Part shown: piece by piece, positions 21,031-32,606 of the stretch | How positions within the stretch are numbered: the first letter of the stretch is position 1 | Layout: each line of letters opens with the position of its first letter | Source of the DNA: Gnetum montanum | Lineage: Eukaryota; Streptophyta; Gnetopsida; Gnetales; Gnetaceae | Direction: 5' to 3' | Length of the DNA: 64,000 nt | NCBI GenBank assembly: GCA_015680685.1 | Contig: MNCI01011846.1 | Span: forward strand, 364,307 to 428,306 | The notes under the pieces: model-generated | What the model saw: only the letters and a program-made list of their open reading frames with translations | What the model was told of the DNA's origin: nothing | The model's database searches: none | Translations under genes and position numbers: made by a program

Positions 21031-21480
21031 ACTTTCAACAGCCTGTGACCTTGATCTTAACCTAAGTCTAGCACAAAAACAATGATTAATCAACTTTAAC
21101 GTGCTAGATGAATATTGATTAGTGGCCCTATCCTTGAATGAAGTGCATAAGGCATTCAACAAGTAATGAAATAACCTAATAATAAGGAAAGTGAAATTTT
21201 AACCTGGAGATAAGGTCCTCTATTGGAACTCCACACATGTTCCATAATGAACAAAATTTAAAAGATTGTGTGAGGGGCCTTATATAATTGATGAAGCTTT
21301 TCCTTTTGGTGCCATGTTAATTTACAAACCTGAGAGTTTGAACAAAAAATAGTTGATCAACATTTAACAAATAAAACCTTTCCATGAGCCTAAGCAAGCC
21401 AGTGCAACGAATACCTCATCGGATGGATAACCTCGCTAAATCTTTTGGATCTCCTTCTTCCAACTTAGTCGAGGGGGAGA
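21031..21480 (+). pseudogene. element D integrase, C-terminal part
   Basis: Continues the integrase after removal of element A. In the pol frames it shows GDKVLYWNS (about 21206-21232), typical of the integrase C-terminal SH3-like region (GDKVLL-NSR), then EGPYIIDEAFPFGAM (about 21271-21315), matching the W-x-GP-x-VxxxFPxGA pattern that ends Athila/Tat integrases. Several TAG/TAA stops and shifts are present. DNLAKSFGS and the GAGGGGGAGATGGC boundary at about 21470 lead into the non-coding module. Confidence 0.8.
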
Positions 21481-23599
21481 TGGCGATCCATGCTAACCGT
21501 TTACATGGCTTCTCAGTTTTTCTATTTTTTTTACACTTTGTTTATTTTACACCTTTTTATTTTATACCTTTTCTCTATTTTACACAATTTTTTGTTTTAC
21601 ACCATTGTTGGCACATTTGATTTTTCTTGAATATTTTACACTTTCTTATATAATTTCTTTTGTTTTAGGTGTGATTTTTAAGAATTTATGCTAATAAAGT
21701 GCTTTGTGCCAACATGACATAGTGGTGCTGTAGCTATTGTTAATGGTAGTTTGTACTTATTATTTTTGATTGCTAATGTTTGGTTCTATTTTTTAAATTT
21801 TGGTACTGATAACTAAGACATGGTTTCTTTTTCATGGAATAGGCAATGAGTCCACGACATCCACCCATCCACAAACTCTATGGTTTTCCTTATTTTGGAA
21901 GAATGAGATCCCTTTTCATTAAGTAAAACTTTAATGAACTTATGATGTTTTTTGTTTTTTGGACTTGGAAAGGATTCAAGAGTTTGAACAGGGTGTGACT
22001 TTAAGGGGACTCAATACTCTTTGTACCCTTCTATTTACTTGGGTGCATGAGTGTTTTCATGGATTTCATACCATTCTGTGTCAACTAATAATAGGAAGTT
22101 GAATAAGTGTTTGCATGGTGCGGTTCCCATCCAAAAAAAAAAGAAGAAAGAGAGAGAAGAAAGAAAGAAAAAGAAAAAGAAAATAGAATATAAATAAATA
22201 AATAAATAAAAATGAAAAAAATTTAAAAATGATGGGAATTCAAAGCACACCCCTTAGATAGAATAACCACAAGCACTGGTTATAAGACTAGAAAGACATG
22301 TTACCCATGCCTAAAGGTCCCTTCTAACTAAGGTCCTTCCTCACTTCTTCCTTCTTGTTTCTTCTCTATAAGGAATAGTGTTTGATCTATAGGAGCACTC
22401 TTATGTCTGAAGGGGGTGGACTAGTCTTAGAGTGGCAATGTGAAGTCACTGAATGTGGTTGGTTTTGGTTTGGACTAAGGATGGATTATATCAGGTCATT
22501 TAACCACAAAATCCATGAGGTACTTTATGTGACCTTAATCAGGAACTCCATTCCACTTACTCTCTCATCCATCTATGCTTTCCATGACTCACCACATTGC
22601 TAATGTCCATGTCCTTGTTTGATGTCTTGGTTTGAATTGCCTAAATTCTTAGGTAGATTCTTCTAGGTTTTGGTCATTAACTTTCATAACCATTAATCAC
22701 TTATGGGGTCCAAAAACTCCTTAGGTTGAGGTTATATAAGGGTAAAAAGGGCATGTGACTGCTATGGGAAGGATCCACTTGCATATCTCTTGGTTGGGTT
22801 AGTTAAGTATCTCATCCTTAGACATTCTCGTAATCCAAACCTTTGTGCACCCCATTCGATGCATCCAATTATGCAATCCTTAGGGCAATTTCTTTAATGA
22901 ACATATTCTCGATTTAATTTTTCAATTTTTGCATTCAATGATCCTCTTCAATGATTCCATCAAATTCTTGGATTTTCTAGAACTCCATGGACCCTACTTT
23001 CATCAGAAAACTTTGTGTATTTTATGAGAAATTCAAGTTGAAAAATTTTGCTTACACCCTTCATAAATGGATACTCGTCAATGGACCCCCTACATATATG
23101 AGACCCTATATACAGGACCTTGTTGATGCAACATAAAAATAGTCTAGATATACGTGCCTACACTTTGAATTTTTCACATTTCCTTTCAAATGCCAAAGGA
23201 GTTTTTGTAGTTTTTAGAGGCTAGAACCTTCTAGAAGCCATATCTTCCTAATTGTTTGTTCAAATCTCTCTGTTTTTTCACCTTGTAGCTACTAGAGGTA
23301 GGCTCTTAGTCATGGGGGCTAGAAACTTAAAGTTTTTGATTGAAACGTTTTCCAAATGTTCTAATTCCCACAAAGGTTTAACAAAGAAACCAACATGAAA
23401 ACATACAATTACAAACGTTAAACTCTTCTAACTAGCTTTAGTAACATTTTGAACTTAAAAATTAATAAAATTACAATAAAATAACCAATCTACCATGTTC
23501 CAACCGTAGCCTAAGTGTAACTAATTGACGAGATGAGGTATCAAAACACTATAAGTTACACATTATATATACTAGTCCTTGGATGTGTTGTGACCATAG
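21481..23599 (+). other. conserved non-coding internal module of D and pre-ORF2 leader
   Basis: Begins with degenerate TTTTACAC repeats (21515-21605). It then has GGGTGTGACTTTAAGGGGAC (about 21992), an A/G-rich run (22133-22225), CAAAGCACACCCCTTAGATA (about 22240), CTTAGAGTGGCA (about 22424), and AAGGGCATGTGACTGC with GGATCCACTTG (about 22747-22793), all shared with A, B and C. From 22830 to 23590 I find no homology in the window. It ends in TTGTGACCATAG before ORF2. Short open stretches in it are not conserved. Confidence 0.6.
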
Positions 23600-26412
23600 A
23601 TGGCACCAAAGGAGAAGCACACATAGGAAGGAAGATCATCATAGCTAAGAGACAAACAAGCACAAATGGAAAGGGGCCAAGAACAAGCTTAAGAAGAACA
23701 AGTAGCAACCCATGCTAGGGGATCTTTTAGGGAGGAGCTCAAAGTGAAATTTGTCTATCCAATTCCAAAACAAGTGGTAGCAACCAAGCAATCCCACTAG
23801 GATGAGGCACCAGCCCCACAAGAAAACCTTGAGGTAACCTTGACAGAAGCTTGCCTTAAGTAGATCAAATCAAAGGAGATTTAGAAAATGGTGCTTAAAG
23901 AGTTAAATTTTGGCTCTTTCTTGAAGCAAGCACCTTAAGAAGTACAAGATCAATTGAAGACCTCTCCCATGTGGCCCATCATCACTTCCAACGGGGAGTG
24001 GTACATGGGAGAGATGTTCTTATTTTGAAATAACAAGCATGTTGATTCAATGGTCAAGATCAAGAACATTTCAGTGTCCTACTTGATGTAGGCCATTTTA
24101 GAGGCACTTGGGTTGCTAGAAACTGGGGTGAATCTTGCTAAGATTCTAATATAGGTAGACCCTAGCATTAAGAAAGAATGGTTGCGGTGTGTTCACATCG
24201 ATGGAAGGAATCTACTACAAGATTGTGGTCTTTCACCTCAATTTAACACTGAGGCTAAGTAAGATCACTACCTTCTCCACCCATGCATGTGCTACTCTAA
24301 GTAGTAGATTCCTTGTCAACCTTCCACAGCTAATCTATCTTTAGATAGAAAAGCACTTCAAGGAGAACAAATGTGGAAGGAAGGCACTTCCCTTTCCATA
24401 CCTCATTAGAAAAATATGTTGAAGGGGAGGGATAACCCACTATACAAATGACAATGTCCAACATGCTCCATCCACTAACTAGACGAAGATGATGAAGAAC
24501 AAATTTCCTACAAAAGTCATGTAAGAAGAGGCGTAGTAGCCACTAGCCCCACCACCCACTCAGTAAATAGTGCTAGATATCATTGCAAATTTCCAATGGT
24601 TATGAAAATTTTGAGAATGATTCTTGAGTGAGCAAGAGAAGGAAGTAGGAACAAGTGGTGGTAATTCATCTATGTATCGGCCAACGATGAGTTACTTGAA
24701 TGAAGTGGTTCGAACAGTTAGCTAGATGGAGTGGAGTGGATTAATATTTTAGGCCCAAGGAATGTAGTTGCTTGCAAGATTGAATCCTAGCACCTAAGAG
24801 GTCATAGTATCCCTCTTGCAATAGCAGCAATTCCAAATAATCTCTAGGAATGCCAGCACTTTTTCAATGCACTTGGAGGAGGATGAGGAGGCAACAATTT
24901 TGATGATGCAACACTAGGGGTAGGAGATAGCAGTAGAGGTGGTTATTGATAGAATTTCCAAAGCTCTAAATGCACCTATAGCATCTACACTAGACGTCTC
25001 TGCACTTAAAGATGTGTAGACATTCATAGGAATAGTAAGCAACAAGTTGAGCATAGTACAACATGAATAATTGCTGGATTGATTGGTGGGAATCAAGTAA
25101 TTGATTCTAGATGTCTTCAAACTTTTATATAATATAATTGCAATCTAATCATAGCTATTGGAAGCAAGGAGCAAGAACATCATTTTGGAGGGGCAACTTA
25201 AAACAACCAAAGAGCTAAATGAATGCTTGGCTATAGAGGTTTCCAAAATAAGAGCCTAGATTGCTGACCTTGCATTCCTTAACCTAGCATTGATAATGGA
25301 TGAAGCTCTTGAATATCTTCACATAAGATTGGAAGGGATTGAGGGTGTAGTGGAAACGGTGGTGTTCTATCAATCCTTGGTATAGGCCAGTTAGCATAGA
25401 ATTCAGAAGGCCTTAGATTAGACCTGCTAAGAAAATGTGCAAGTGACAGTAGAGAATCATCACCTGCAAAATGTTGATGCACAAAAATAGCAAATGACGG
25501 ATTTCATCCATCAATAGTAGGATCAACTAGCTAGAGTGAACATTGAGCTGAGGAGATTGAAAACCAAAAATAGAGACCTCTTCATGGAGGAGGTTTGTGC
25601 TCTTTCCGAAAAGACTGCAATCGAAGTAGTTGCATGGAAATTAGAGGCTCTCAAATTTAGGATAGTCAAAAATCACTACAGAGATTAGGTTAGTCTACAG
25701 AAAGAAATTAATGAAAAGCACAACTAATTGGTGAAGGAAAAAGTAAATGAGATCCTCTAGCAACTCTAGTAAGGAAGAGAGATATGACAACCTATCATTG
25801 ATGGGATAGATGCCTACAACAAAGTAGATATTTGTATGAAGGAATTGCATATTGAGGAAATGACAGAATACATGGAGCTCACCAATCTTTGATATGCAAA
25901 TTTGACTATGCTGAGTGCTGGATGGCTGTAGTTTGAATTAGAAAAACAAGTGGCTAACTCATACTTATTGTACGAGATAGAGTTTAAGCACCACAAGGAC
26001 ACCAAGTAGAAGCTTACAGTGATAAACACGAAACTTGAGGTTCTTAAGGCGAAGTTCACTGATAAAAGATCAACTGGCAAGAACTTGGCCAAGAGGATGA
26101 ATGACTACTAGGAGCATTTGATATCGAACACAAGCAATTCACTGCCTGGCTGTTAATGTTAAGGAGCTTTTCCTTGTAATGCCCTGTTTAGAGGATATCC
26201 CCATTCTAGCTTAGATTGGTGATGCTACATGGATTGTGAATGATCCCTGGAGCAAGGAGGAGAAGATGAAGGCATTGTTAGATGACTTTTACCTTCCTTT
26301 AGAAGTGGTAGCTATAGCAGGATAGCCACAACTACCTTAACCACCACATGCACTTGAAGCAGGAGAAGGTCCTTTGGAACCTTAGGAGCCTCCACCACTT
26401 GGGATCATATAG
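23600..26412 (+). pseudogene. element D ORF2: env-position protein with coiled coil (decayed)
   Basis: Starts at ATG 23600 (MAPKEK), directly behind AG 23598-23599, as in C (MAPKRE). The N-terminal 100 codons are Gln/Glu/Lys rich. A box near codons 125-165 reads WPIITSNGEWYMGEMFLF, then NK, then SMVKIKN, and aligns residue by residue with C. The second half shows coiled-coil character with KNRDLFMEEVCAL (about 25568-25606), again shared with C, and heptad-rich sequence to about 26110. The end is acidic and proline rich (EGPLEP, EPPPLG). The frame is uniform over about 23600-24400 and shifts before 24940. Stops are many and mostly TAG. Function is unknown. The location is that of env-like ORFs in Athila, but I see no signal peptide or clear membrane segment. 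Confidence 0.75.
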
Positions 26413-26567
26413 TCTTTTCAATTGACTTTACACTGTTAGAGGATGTGTTGTCCAATTTTGTTTAATCATATTATGGTGTTTAATTTTGTTTCATGAACAC
26501 CATAATTTTGTAATCAATGTCGATTGGTACATCCAAGCACTTAGTTTTGTTTTGTTGTGTCGTGTAT

Positions 26568-26639
26568 CAGTCAATAATCCCATACCTTCATAATTTTGTA
26601 AGGAACTCAAGGATGAGTTTTCGTTGAATCATGTGGGTA
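26568..26639 (+). promoter_or_regulatory. conserved pre-PPT block and polypurine tract of D
   Basis: CAGTCAATAATCCCATACCT, then CTCAAGGATGAGTTTTCGTT, then ATGTGGGTA before the LTR at 26640. It is better conserved against B than D's LTR or gag are. Confidence 0.75.
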
Positions 26640-27074
26640 TGATGGAGAATCTTCAGTTCGCTATGTTGACAGGATGCAATTGATGCGATCCCATCAATGG
26701 AATTTCATCGACATAAGGTTTTCCATGTTGATGTGTACCCATCGACATGTTGACACCCCAGTTGTGTTAAGAGTTAGAATTTTAGTTGCTAGTGAAACTT
26801 TAGAATTTTTTTTGTAAGAGATAGGATAATTTTCTAAGTGCCTGCAGTGGGAATCAAGGAGTGTATGGATCTTTATTCGAGCACTATTGTACCTTAGCAT
26901 CGTAGTGTGTGTGGCAATAAAGACAAGATTTATAACAAACCTTGCAGCACTTAGACTAGCTTAATGATTTATACATAAGTATGATCACTTCGAGCATACG
27001 TATAACACTTTGTAACCCTAGTAGCACTTAATTCTTGGTTTCCTAGCAATATTGTATGTGTTTAATATGTGTAA
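26640..27074 (+). repeat. 3' LTR of element D, cut by element C
   Basis: Starts TGATGGAGAATCTTC and matches D's 5' LTR through the GTATAACACTT region (about 27000-27010) up to 27074, where element C begins. The remaining third of the LTR should lie beyond C but is not found after 35361. TGTAA at 27070-27074 would be C's target duplication. Confidence 0.82.
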
Positions 27075-27927
27075 TAATGAGTGGTGAGGTACCCCTACAC
27101 TCAACCATACGAATATGAGCATTTCACACACGATTCGGTCGAACTCTGCAGATGGACTAGTTGTGGTATATAGACAGTTACTCGTAGATCGTAGTTTGCT
27201 GTCTTTTCACTTGGACTAGTATTAGCTTTGTCACATATGGTTTAGTATAGAGTGAGATGTATGATGTGTTCCTACACTAATGCTACTCCTGGGAATGATG
27301 GGAAATAATATCAACTAAACTAGGAGAGAGAGAGTGAGAGAGAATCTAAACTAGCCTAAGTGTGATGAGCATCCATTTCTTAATCATCCGTACACATCTT
27401 GGACCTTGTGCATGACTACCATTGGGATTACCAAGCACATGGTCTAGGTACGCTACTGGGTTACCAAGTAGTCACACTTAAATGCTTGTGATTAAGTCGT
27501 ACTCATTCCGCGTTACTAGGAGATAAGGGTAGAGAGATATTAACTAAGAAAGCAGTAAATAATAATAAAAATTAAATAATTAAGCTAAGTGGATGCTGCA
27601 ATGATAAAGTAATCTCAATCTTTATTGTCGGTCATGTGCATGTCCAAGTGCGTCATACTCGAATAAAGATGTTGTACAATTACAATCATCACACTGCAGG
27701 CATGCACTGGGAGAAAAGGGTTGAAAAACTAACAAAAAGTCCCTACCTTAGTACTAAAAAACTACAAAACTTAAGCTTAAAAAATTTCCTACCAAATCTA
27801 CCTACCTTTTATTTATAGATGAGGAAACAGGCTACGATATTGTGTACGTGATATTGCATTTAGGCTGTGATATCGCATACGCGATATCATGCGTGCGATA
27901 TCGCAGCCAACAATTCATGACTCATCA
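27075..27927 (-). repeat. 3' LTR of element C (853 bp)
   Basis: On the minus strand it begins TGATGAGTCATG (27927) and ends with GGTACCTCACCACTCATTA, where the usual TCATCA end has mutated. GATATC-type words cluster at 27835-27905, and a TATA box (TATAAATA on minus) lies at about 27809-27818. It aligns with 34614-35361 over all but the outer U3. Confidence 0.9.
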
Positions 27928-28020
27928 TACCCCCACAACTAAATGAAAACTCGTCCTCGAGTTAAAGTGAGAAGAAGCTCCATTGATTACACAGTGGATA
28001 GGTATGGGATTATTGATTAA
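27928..28020 (-). promoter_or_regulatory. conserved pre-PPT block and polypurine tract of C
   Basis: On the minus strand: TCAATAATCCCATACCTATC, then CTCGAGGACGAGTTTTCATT, then PPT TTGTGGGGGTA directly before the LTR. Same block as in A, B and D. Confidence 0.8.
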
Positions 28021-28130
28021 CGAGAATGGATTCATGCCGTAGTGTTGAATTAGAACAAAATTGAGACATAACACGGAGAACGTAAAAGAAAATCCTATAG
28101 CTACAAAATTGGGTGGAACTCATGTAGTTC

Positions 28131-30916
28131 CTAGTGGCAGTGGCTCCTCCATGTGTGCCCTTCTCTTGTCTTGTGCTCTAGGCCTTGGGATTTGATGATG
28201 TTGAAGTATGGCCTAGAGTTTCTCCTCTTCAGCTTGGGGATCTTGTGCCGTCCATGCTTATGTTCCAATGTTTGATGGAGTCGGCACCTCCCATTGGCAT
28301 GGTAGTTGTAGAAACATTTTATTTGCTTTGACATACCAAGCCACAAACACCCGCCGTTCCTCCTCATAAGCTCTAGCTTTATCTCTATATTCTTGAAAAT
28401 CTATGAGCCATCGAGCCAAGTCTATTGCAACACCTTTTTGCCCCTAGTAGCTTTCTTTAACCACCTCTAGTTTAGAATTTGCAACCTCTAATTTTTGCAA
28501 TATTTTCCTACGTTCTGCTAATTCTGTTTCATATTTGACATAGGTGGTGGCTACCTATTGCTCAAGCTCTTTTATCGGGCACCTTGCTATTAACATGATA
28601 AGGTTGGCATACCGCAGGTTTGCTAACTCCATGTACTCTATAAGGTCCTAGATCTACAGGTCCCGGCTCTTAACTTCTACCTAGTGGGCAAACGTGTATG
28701 TGTCCAATATGGCCCACTAGTCAGTGTGTTGAGCATTGAGAGCATTGATGTGGGCCTTGGCCATATGGATATCCTTCTTGATGATTTTTTATACATCCCC
28801 AGCTGGTCCCAGAAATGCTCCTTCAGTTTCTCATGCCGTTTAGCCTGATTCTGCCATGCACTTATTTCAATGGCCATCTTCTAATGGATGGTGCATACCT
28901 CCTCCATCAAGAGGATTCGATTTTTCCTAACTAAACGGTTCATGTCCTAGTTAACCTTGATGAGTTGTTCTAGCAACTATTGAACATGTTCTTCGAGAAC
29001 ATTCTTTTGCTTCTCCATAGAGGTCAACCGAAGGTTGTCAGCAACAAGTTATTTATTCTCCTCTTGTAAGGCCTCGAGTGCCTTGGTGTGTGCGTAAGTT
29101 TGCGCCTGTGCCATAGAGGCATCCCAGTCAACCTTCTCTTTTTCTTCTACCACTCTTTTATTCTTTGTCAACAATTTATTGAGTTGCTCGGGTCTGAAAG
29201 TGTCCAGCTAGTCTGCGAAAATGAATTGAGAAGGATCCCGCTGTGTTGCTTGCAGGGTTACGAGACTTTCTTGTAATCTTTGCACTTCTGCTTCAGCATG
29301 CTCGACCCTCATCTCCATCAAGACCAACTTCCCTTTGGTGGAAATGAGGTCTGATTGTATTACTGTAACATCCTATGGGATGTTAAACAAGGACATCATT
29401 ACTTGTCTTGTTTGTAGTAATTGGTTAAGTACATCCTTATGTTCCGTAGGAGTCATTGAGGTACCGGCCAGAGTTTGAGCATCTGATGCTCCTATAAGAT
29501 TTTTCGGTGGCACAACAAGCACATTGAATGATTCTATAATGTGAGATATGACCACTTCTACTACTCTTGCTACATCCTAGTGCTGCATGATCACCATCAT
29601 GGCCCCTTCAGCAGTTTCTAACTGCACCTGAAAGGATGCAGCATTCCCTAAAATCTGTTGTGACCAAGTGCTCTCTCCTCATCTTGTCTGAATCGACACT
29701 TCACCCTGCATGCGATCTATAGAAACCGTAGGCTGTACAACATCATCGATAACGCAGAAGAGATTTGCATCATCACAACTTCCCCAACTGATCGTGTCAG
29801 CGATGGTGTTGAAATGGCTCATTGATGGTCTGTAATCTTATGGCGGTGGTGGTTGTTGATCCTATTGGCCCATGCTAGGCCCTACTTCTTGTTGTTGGCT
29901 AGGTCCCATACTTGGAAGTTGGCTAGGTCCTGCAAGTTGAGTTGCGGTTGGCCATGTCGTCTGTTCTTTTTCTTGTTCCAGGCCCAACGTCTAACCAGTG
30001 ATTTTCCTTGTAGCTGGTGGCTTTAACAGTTTAACATATGAAGCATTTTTTGCTTTTTGGAGGACATCATTGGTGTATCCTTTGATACCAGCATGTCTTC
30101 ACAGCTTTCTGATAAGACAAGGGAAGGGCAACGTAAATTTCCCTGTGTTTCATTCTTCGAACCGCCTCAGGATCTCCTTAAAATATAGATGAGGTAGCTT
30201 AGCATTAACCTTTCCCATCAACATTGCACATCCTCTTGCCACATATGTTGAAATTATTTTTAAACCTTTTGTGGGGAAGATGTGATAAGTCCCTATTTTG
30301 AAATAAATCCTTTCTTCCATCGTCAATTCCCTAAACGTATTATCTTCCTTGCTGTACGTCCTTTCTAGCCAAACTTGTCACTCATCACGTTCTAAGCGGG
30401 TAGACAACTGAGCAACCTTTAGCCTTGTATTCGAAAGGTTTAATACTTTCGAAATGGCTTGAATAGAGAAATCAATAGTCACACCACAAATGTTAACCAT
30501 GGTGCTTTATTCTTTGTTGTGCCAAAATTGGTACGTTTCCCCTAAGTACCAGACAACACATTCAAAGAGGGTAGGCCATAATGGGTACCCTTTGAGGTGA
30601 TCCCTAATGACCTTCGAAGAAAATTTGCGAAAGGTCTAAAGTTTAATTCCATAATCACTGGAGTGAATATGGACATTTCATGGATGGCCTGAACACAATC
30701 CTGGGGCAATGTGAGATGTCGTCCCTATTCAGATGCTGTAGCGGCTCCTGCTTCTACCTACCTTGATTGTATAGTAGTAGGGTCTTCTTGGTGGATACTA
30801 AATGATTGTTCCTCCTGCTCTACATGTTGTCTAGAAGCAACTTGTCCTTTACCTCTCCTAGGTTGTTTGATTCCACCTTGAGCAGGACCTTCCTATTGTT
30901 CGCGTTTCGGGGCCAT
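28131..30916 (-). pseudogene. element C ORF2: env-position protein with long coiled coil (decayed)
   Basis: Minus strand, ATG at 30916 (MAPKREQ) immediately after TTGCAG. About 925 codons. The N-terminal region is Gln/Arg/Gly rich. A conserved box follows after one shift: WPTLFECVVWYLGET (about 30600-30550), then NK, then STMVNICGVTIDF (about 30522-30480). From that box to about 28700 one frame runs with only point stops. A Pro/Gln linker (about 30000-29850, PSQLPSMGPSQQQEV) leads to a long heptad-rich coiled coil (about 29450-28700, with EHAEAEVQRLQESLVTLQA and RKNRILLMEEVCTI). The basic end is shared with A. No signal peptide or membrane anchor is evident. The box resembles in spacing the plant transposon-associated domain seen in Athila env-region ORFs, but I cannot confirm this. 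Function is unknown. Confidence 0.78.
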
Positions 30917-30950
30917 CTGCAATCAGATGGGGCCAATTGTTAGTAAGGTT
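30917..30950 (-). promoter_or_regulatory. splice-acceptor-like site before C ORF2
   Basis: On the minus strand the leader reads CTTACTAACAATTGGCCCC, then ATCTGATTGCAG, then ATGG. CTTACTAAC is a good plant branch-point word about 20 bases before the AG, and the AG abuts the ATG. D and B have AG-ATG at the same place. This suggests ORF2 is translated from a spliced RNA. Confidence 0.55.
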
Positions 30951-32605
30951 GTTACCAAAGTTAGGTTATACCTTACTACTTGCCTTAATGAATTTGCTTT
31001 ATCTTCATGTGACATTAATTAAAATGTCCCCAAAAGATTCTAATATTAAATCCTCTTTGCTTAGGTGGTTTCCAAGTTTAGTTTCCTGGTATAACTAAGG
31101 AGATGAAATTTTTTTTGGCACATTTATCCTTAATTTTATAACTAATTACCTTGATGATGTCCTTTGGGCGATGAAGAATTTCAAAAAAGTTATGCGCTAT
31201 TCAGTGTGTGCCCCTCCCCCATGACTAAGTGGAACACTTTGGATTCAAGTAGGTTCAAACAGAATGAAAATTGGAGGACCAGCGAGCGAGTTATGGATAT
31301 GAAAGCAAGGGGTGCAGAATCACGAGTCTTAGAGAGAAATTTGAAAAACTTTCCCCACGTGAATAGTTGCAAATGATGTTAAGTAGCATAGGGGGGTCAC
31401 GTATAAATAGATTTTTGGAATGTGATATTGCTACGCGATATCGTGGCCTATCGATGTTAGGGCAGTTATGGAATATACTGAATTTTTAATATTTTTCTGA
31501 AATTAAACAATGTAAACTAAGGACATCTGGATGAGTGTTAAAGGGTTCCAGGGTAATTCATCCAGTTCTAAAGGCACACACATTATGATGGTGTGGAATT
31601 TATCAATAAGGACCTCGGGTGGTAAGGGGGAGAAAAAGACTATGTGATGGTTCATAGGAACATTCGAATCGGAGGGATAGTAATAAGGGAAAGAATATTG
31701 TTGAAAATACACTGAGGGTAATAGATGGTGTGTGGAAGATGTGTTATGAGTGCAAATTACAAAAAAAATTACACAAGTGGGTCCTCCCCAAAGCAGGTTC
31801 CAACCGATAATGCCCTTGCGTAACCACACCTTACATGTCTATAGGCACTAGAAGGGTTAAATGTAATCCACATTGGTTCCACAAAACACACACATGTAAG
31901 TATCACCGGAATGAGGTACGAATTCTACACTATACGAGACATAAGCTACAATTACATGAACAATGAGATGAGACAGACTATAGAAGGGACTGTAGAGATT
32001 GGGACATGAGGTAACTGACCCAGGGCATAATGAATCCTATGTGTAAAGCATGATTAATGTGTCATTAACTCGTCATTCCAAGATTAGGACCAAGTCCATT
32101 CCTTTGATCAGTGACACCACATTGTTTCATCCCATGATGAGCGACTATGAGAGTACCATAACAACAAGGCATACTATCACTTGACATTTTGTTCAAGGGA
32201 GGAGTAAATTTTGCTTTGTGGCACTTTCTTTATCTCTTTCTCTTCTTCTCTCTCTTTTTTTCTTCGATTGTTGAATCCAGAGAAGCTGCCAATCTTCAGG
32301 CATGGATGCATGTCTTTCCAGTGGGACACCCTAGAACCCCATTGGACTTTTGAGTGCCTTTGATTACTCTTACTTCTATTTTGTGTTAGATCTTCAAGGA
32401 TCTTAGTACAACCATGTTGTGTGATAACTCTCACGGATGTCACCAAAGAGAATCCGCAAGTCCCCTTGATGTCACACCCTAATCATTCCCTCTTGATACA
32501 TCCTCTTCATTCTAGGTACAATGAACACAAAATTAATTTTAAGTTTTAAGAATGTCAAGAATATCACTATACCCTTGAATAGAACCTATTATTTGTAGAA
32601 TGGAT
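30951..32605 (-). other. conserved non-coding internal module and ORF2 leader of C
   Basis: On the minus strand after gag: GGGTGTGACATCAAGGGGAC (about 32490), GGACATGCATCCATGCC (about 32300), a purine run (about 32270-32230), GGACTTGGTCC (about 32100), and GGGCATTATCGG with GAGGACCCACTTG (about 31815-31780), all shared with A, and partly with B and D. From 31500 to 30950 there is a GATATC cluster at 31424-31442 beside a TATAAATA word (31402-31409, plus strand). The open frame at 32177-32446 only reflects module similarity to A (11950-12260) and is not a gene. Confidence 0.6.
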
Positions 32606-32606
32606 N

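Larger units (their letters stand above)
1795..27074 (+). mobile_element. element D: old Athila/Tat-type Ty3/gypsy retrotransposon, interrupted by element A
   Basis: The oldest and only pol-bearing element of the stack. Its parts in order are 5' LTR 1795-2664, PBS 2665-2684, gag from 2825, protease near 5340-5700, RT 6240-6930, RNase H to about 7530, integrase 7600-8496 continuing at 21036, a non-coding module 21480-23590, the env-position ORF 23600-26412, PPT about 26630-26639, and 3' LTR 26640-27074. Element A (8497-21030) interrupts the integrase and element C interrupts the 3' LTR at 27074. Gag to mid-RT lies in a single frame with point stops, then shifts near 6550. A tRNA-Asp-type PBS with pol followed by an env-position ORF is typical of the Athila and Tat lineages. 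Choosing between them would need an RT tree. Confidence 0.85.

Noticed and set aside
22035..22250. Phe-rich minus-strand frame
   Set aside because: Translation of an A/G-rich low-complexity run in D's module.
32177..32446. 89-codon minus-strand frame in element C
   Set aside because: Similar sequence in A (11950-12260) does not preserve the frame. The similarity reflects the non-coding module.
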